In this document: positions 5,293-6,439 of the stretch, piece by piece | Numbering within the stretch: the stretch's first letter is position 1 | How the letters are laid out: each line of letters opens with the position of its first letter | Assembly: GCA_021414185.1 (NCBI GenBank) | Contig: JAIOOZ010000217.1 | Location: 1 to 6,439 of the forward strand | Source of the DNA: Betaproteobacteria bacterium | GTDB lineage: Bacteria; Pseudomonadota; Gammaproteobacteria; Burkholderiales; SG8-41 | Reading direction: 5' to 3' | Length of the DNA: 6,439 bases | Notes under the pieces: model-generated | Told to the model about the DNA's origin: nothing | Databases searched by the model: none | What the model saw: the letters and a program-made list of their open reading frames with translations, nothing else | Position numbers and translations under genes: made by a program

Positions 5293-5894
5293 TGCCCGCC
5301 GCAATCGATTTTTATTTCGACTTTTCATCGTCGTACGGTTATTTCGCATCGACCAAAATCGACGCCCTCGCGGCCCGCTACGGCCGCGGTGTGAACTGGA
5401 GGCCTATCCTGCTCGGCGCGGTGTACAAAGTCGATCACGAACTGGAAGTGCTGAAGTTGCCGTTGAAGGGCCCCTACGTCATGCGCGACATCGCGCGCTC
5501 GGCGCGCTTTTACGGCATCGCTTACAAGCTCCCTGCGCGGTTTCCGATTCCGGCCGTGGCGCCGGCGCGCGCTTTCTATTGGGCGAACGATCGCGATCCG
5601 GCGCTCGCCAGGAACCTTGCGCGCAGCCTTTATCACGCCTATTTCGTGGAGGACCGCGACATCTCGAGCCAGGAAGTCACTGCCGATGTGGCGGTAGCGG
5701 CCGGCATGAACCGCGACGAGGTGATCGCGGCGTTGAACGACATCGGGGTCAAGGCCAGGTTAAGGCGCGAAGTCGATGCCGCCATCCAGCGCGGTGTGTT
5801 CGGTTCGCCCTTCGTCGTGGTCGACGGCGAGGCGTTCTGGGGCGTGGATCGCTTCGACCAGATCGAGCGCTGGCTTGCCCATGGACCATTTTGA
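5292..5894 (+). CDS. 2-hydroxychromene-2-carboxylate isomerase-like protein (DsbA / kappa-GST family)
   Basis: This is a 200-residue protein of the DSBA-like thioredoxin fold used by HCCA isomerases (NahD type) and kappa-class glutathione transferases. The classical reaction is glutathione-dependent isomerisation of 2-hydroxychromene-2-carboxylate in naphthalene breakdown, but many members act in unknown pathways. The N-terminal DFYFDFSSSYGYFAS (6-20) matches the family F-D-F-x-S-P-Y-x-Y segment; Ser13 aligns with the catalytic Ser of NahD, and the following Pro is Ser14 here. VNWRPILLGAVYK (34-46) and GVFGSPFVVVDGEAFWGVDR (168-187), with the cis-Pro at 173, are also diagnostic. The start at 5292 is fixed by AAGGA (5281-5285) 6 nt upstream and by the TGATG overlap with the transporter stop, which suggests translational coupling. 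The rest of an aromatic degradation pathway is not seen nearby, so the substrate is open. Confidence 0.9.
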   Translation: MPAAIDFYFDFSSSYGYFASTKIDALAARYGRGVNWRPILLGAVYKVDHELEVLKLPLKGPYVMRDIARSARFYGIAYKLPARFPIPAVAPARAFYWANDRDPALARNLARSLYHAYFVEDRDISSQEVTADVAVAAGMNRDEVIAALNDIGVKARLRREVDAAIQRGVFGSPFVVVDGEAFWGVDRFDQIERWLAHGPF

Positions 5895-5956
5895 CCGTCA
5901 CGACCTGCCCGACGCCCGCCCGGCATCCTTGCTGTCTACCGTCACCTCGTACTTTG

Positions 5957-5985
5957 TGGATCGCGCCCGCCGAAATCCGCATAAT
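5957..5985 (+). promoter_or_regulatory. Possible promoter of the SDR gene
   Basis: CATAAT (5980-5985) matches the -10 consensus at five of six positions. TGGATC (5957-5962), 17 nt upstream, matches -35 at only three of six. A start near 5992 would leave a leader of about 29 nt to the ATG at 6021. The 126-bp gap after the isomerase gene, with no clear terminator in it, leaves read-through from upstream as an alternative. Confidence 0.33.
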
Positions 5986-6020
5986 AGGCCGCTCTAACGA
6001 ATCTGACGCAGGGAGGCAGC

Positions 6021-6439
6021 ATGGCAGTACAGGGTCTACCCGCCGCCGGCCACGAACTTGCCGGCCAGGTCGCGCTCGTCACCGGCGGCGCCAGGAATAT
6101 CGGACGCGCGATTTCGCTCGCGCTCGCTGCGGCGGGTGCAGCCGTTGCCGTCAACACGCTGCGCTCGCGCGACGATGCCGACGTTTTGGTGCAGGAGATC
6201 CGCGCGGCGGGCGGCGACGCCGAGGTGTTCCTCGCCGACGTCGCGGATGCCGCTGCGGTGCGCGCGATGGGCGAGGGCGTGGTCAAGCGCTTCGGCAAGA
6301 TCGACATCCTTGTCCTCAACGCCTCGCAGCGCAAAGAGATACTCTTCAAGGACATGACCTTCGAGGATTGGCGCACCACGATGTCGATCACGCTCGACGG
6401 CTCGTTTCACTGCATCAAGGCCTGCCTGCCGTCCATGCT
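6021..6439 (+). CDS. Short-chain dehydrogenase/reductase, 3' end outside window
   Basis: This is the N-terminal 139 residues of an SDR with a Rossmann fold (usual length about 250-260). The ATG at 6021 follows GGGAGG (6011-6016) by 4 nt. The frame stays open to the right edge. The nucleotide-binding turn is VALVTGGARNIGRA (17-30), close to the TGxxxGxG rule but with Asn26 in place of the middle Gly, as in the TGGxRNIG subgroup. The end of strand beta-2 reads VNTLRSRDD, with Asn and Arg where an NAD-preferring enzyme has an acidic residue, so NADP(H) is more likely. LADVAD (71-76) holds the adenine-ring Asp73, and VLNAS (98-102) replaces the common N-N-A-G. The catalytic Ser-Tyr-Lys lie past the edge, so substrate and activity cannot be judged. 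It is probably an FabG-like oxidoreductase acting on a hydroxyl or keto compound. Confidence 0.9.
   Translation, partial: MAVQGLPAAGHELAGQVALVTGGARNIGRAISLALAAAGAAVAVNTLRSRDDADVLVQEIRAAGGDAEVFLADVADAAAVRAMGEGVVKRFGKIDILVLNASQRKEILFKDMTFEDWRTTMSITLDGSFHCIKACLPSM

Noticed and set aside
4576..5349. 257-residue open frame on the - strand
   Set aside because: It is antisense to the MFS transporter, with Arg/Gln/His-rich composition and no recognisable domain or ribosome site.
5894..5945. Direct repeat ACCGTCAC at 5894-5901 and 5938-5945
   Set aside because: Two 8-bp copies 44 nt apart, with no further copies, are within chance expectation and do not sit at promoter-like positions.

Overview
The window looks like a piece of a GC-rich betaproteobacterial chromosome, most likely Burkholderiales. 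The reasons are two periplasmic solute-binding proteins of the Bug/TctC type (a family greatly expanded in that order), high G+C third codon positions, and a bipartite G-rich palindromic repeat of a kind scattered between genes in such genomes. This assignment is inference; no rRNA or tRNA is present.

Layout. (1) 2-403 (+) is the 3' part of a small cupin gene. It is followed by an intergenic inverted repeat (433-528) whose right-hand hairpin runs into a T-tract and probably terminates the cupin transcript. (2) 630-1628 (+) and 1482-2558 (-) are two Bug/TctC-type binding-protein genes facing each other. Their 3' ends overlap by 147 bp. The + gene ends as the family normally does. The - gene has lost its normal C-terminus and stop codon and reads 49 codons into the antisense strand of its partner. 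No membrane components (TctA/TctB) lie beside them. (3) 2559-2933 is a regulatory region. It holds a perfect FNR/ANR-type box (TTGAT-N4-ATCAA), a -10-like element at class II spacing, a hairpin with a possible alternative pairing, a consensus Shine-Dalgarno sequence (AGGAGG) in front of a 29-codon leader reading frame, and a 6-bp inverted repeat. The leader frame ends in an ATGA overlap with a start codon of the next gene. (4) 2934-3914 (TPR lipoprotein), 3955-5292 (MFS_3-type transporter) and 5292-5894 (2-hydroxychromene-2-carboxylate isomerase-like, DsbA/kappa-GST fold) are probably one operon, with gaps of 40 bp and -1 bp. (5) 6021-6439 (+) is the 5' part of a short-chain dehydrogenase/reductase gene that leaves the window and may have its own promoter.

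Taken together, this is an accessory-metabolism neighbourhood: uptake binding proteins, a transporter, a glutathione-type isomerase, an SDR and a cupin all fit handling of aromatic or other organic acids, but no pathway can be named. The two points most worth a second look are the antisense-fused tail of the - strand binding protein and the apparent oxygen-responsive promoter with a translationally coupled leader ORF ahead of the TPR-MFS-isomerase genes. I see no phage, CRISPR, insertion sequence or defence system.
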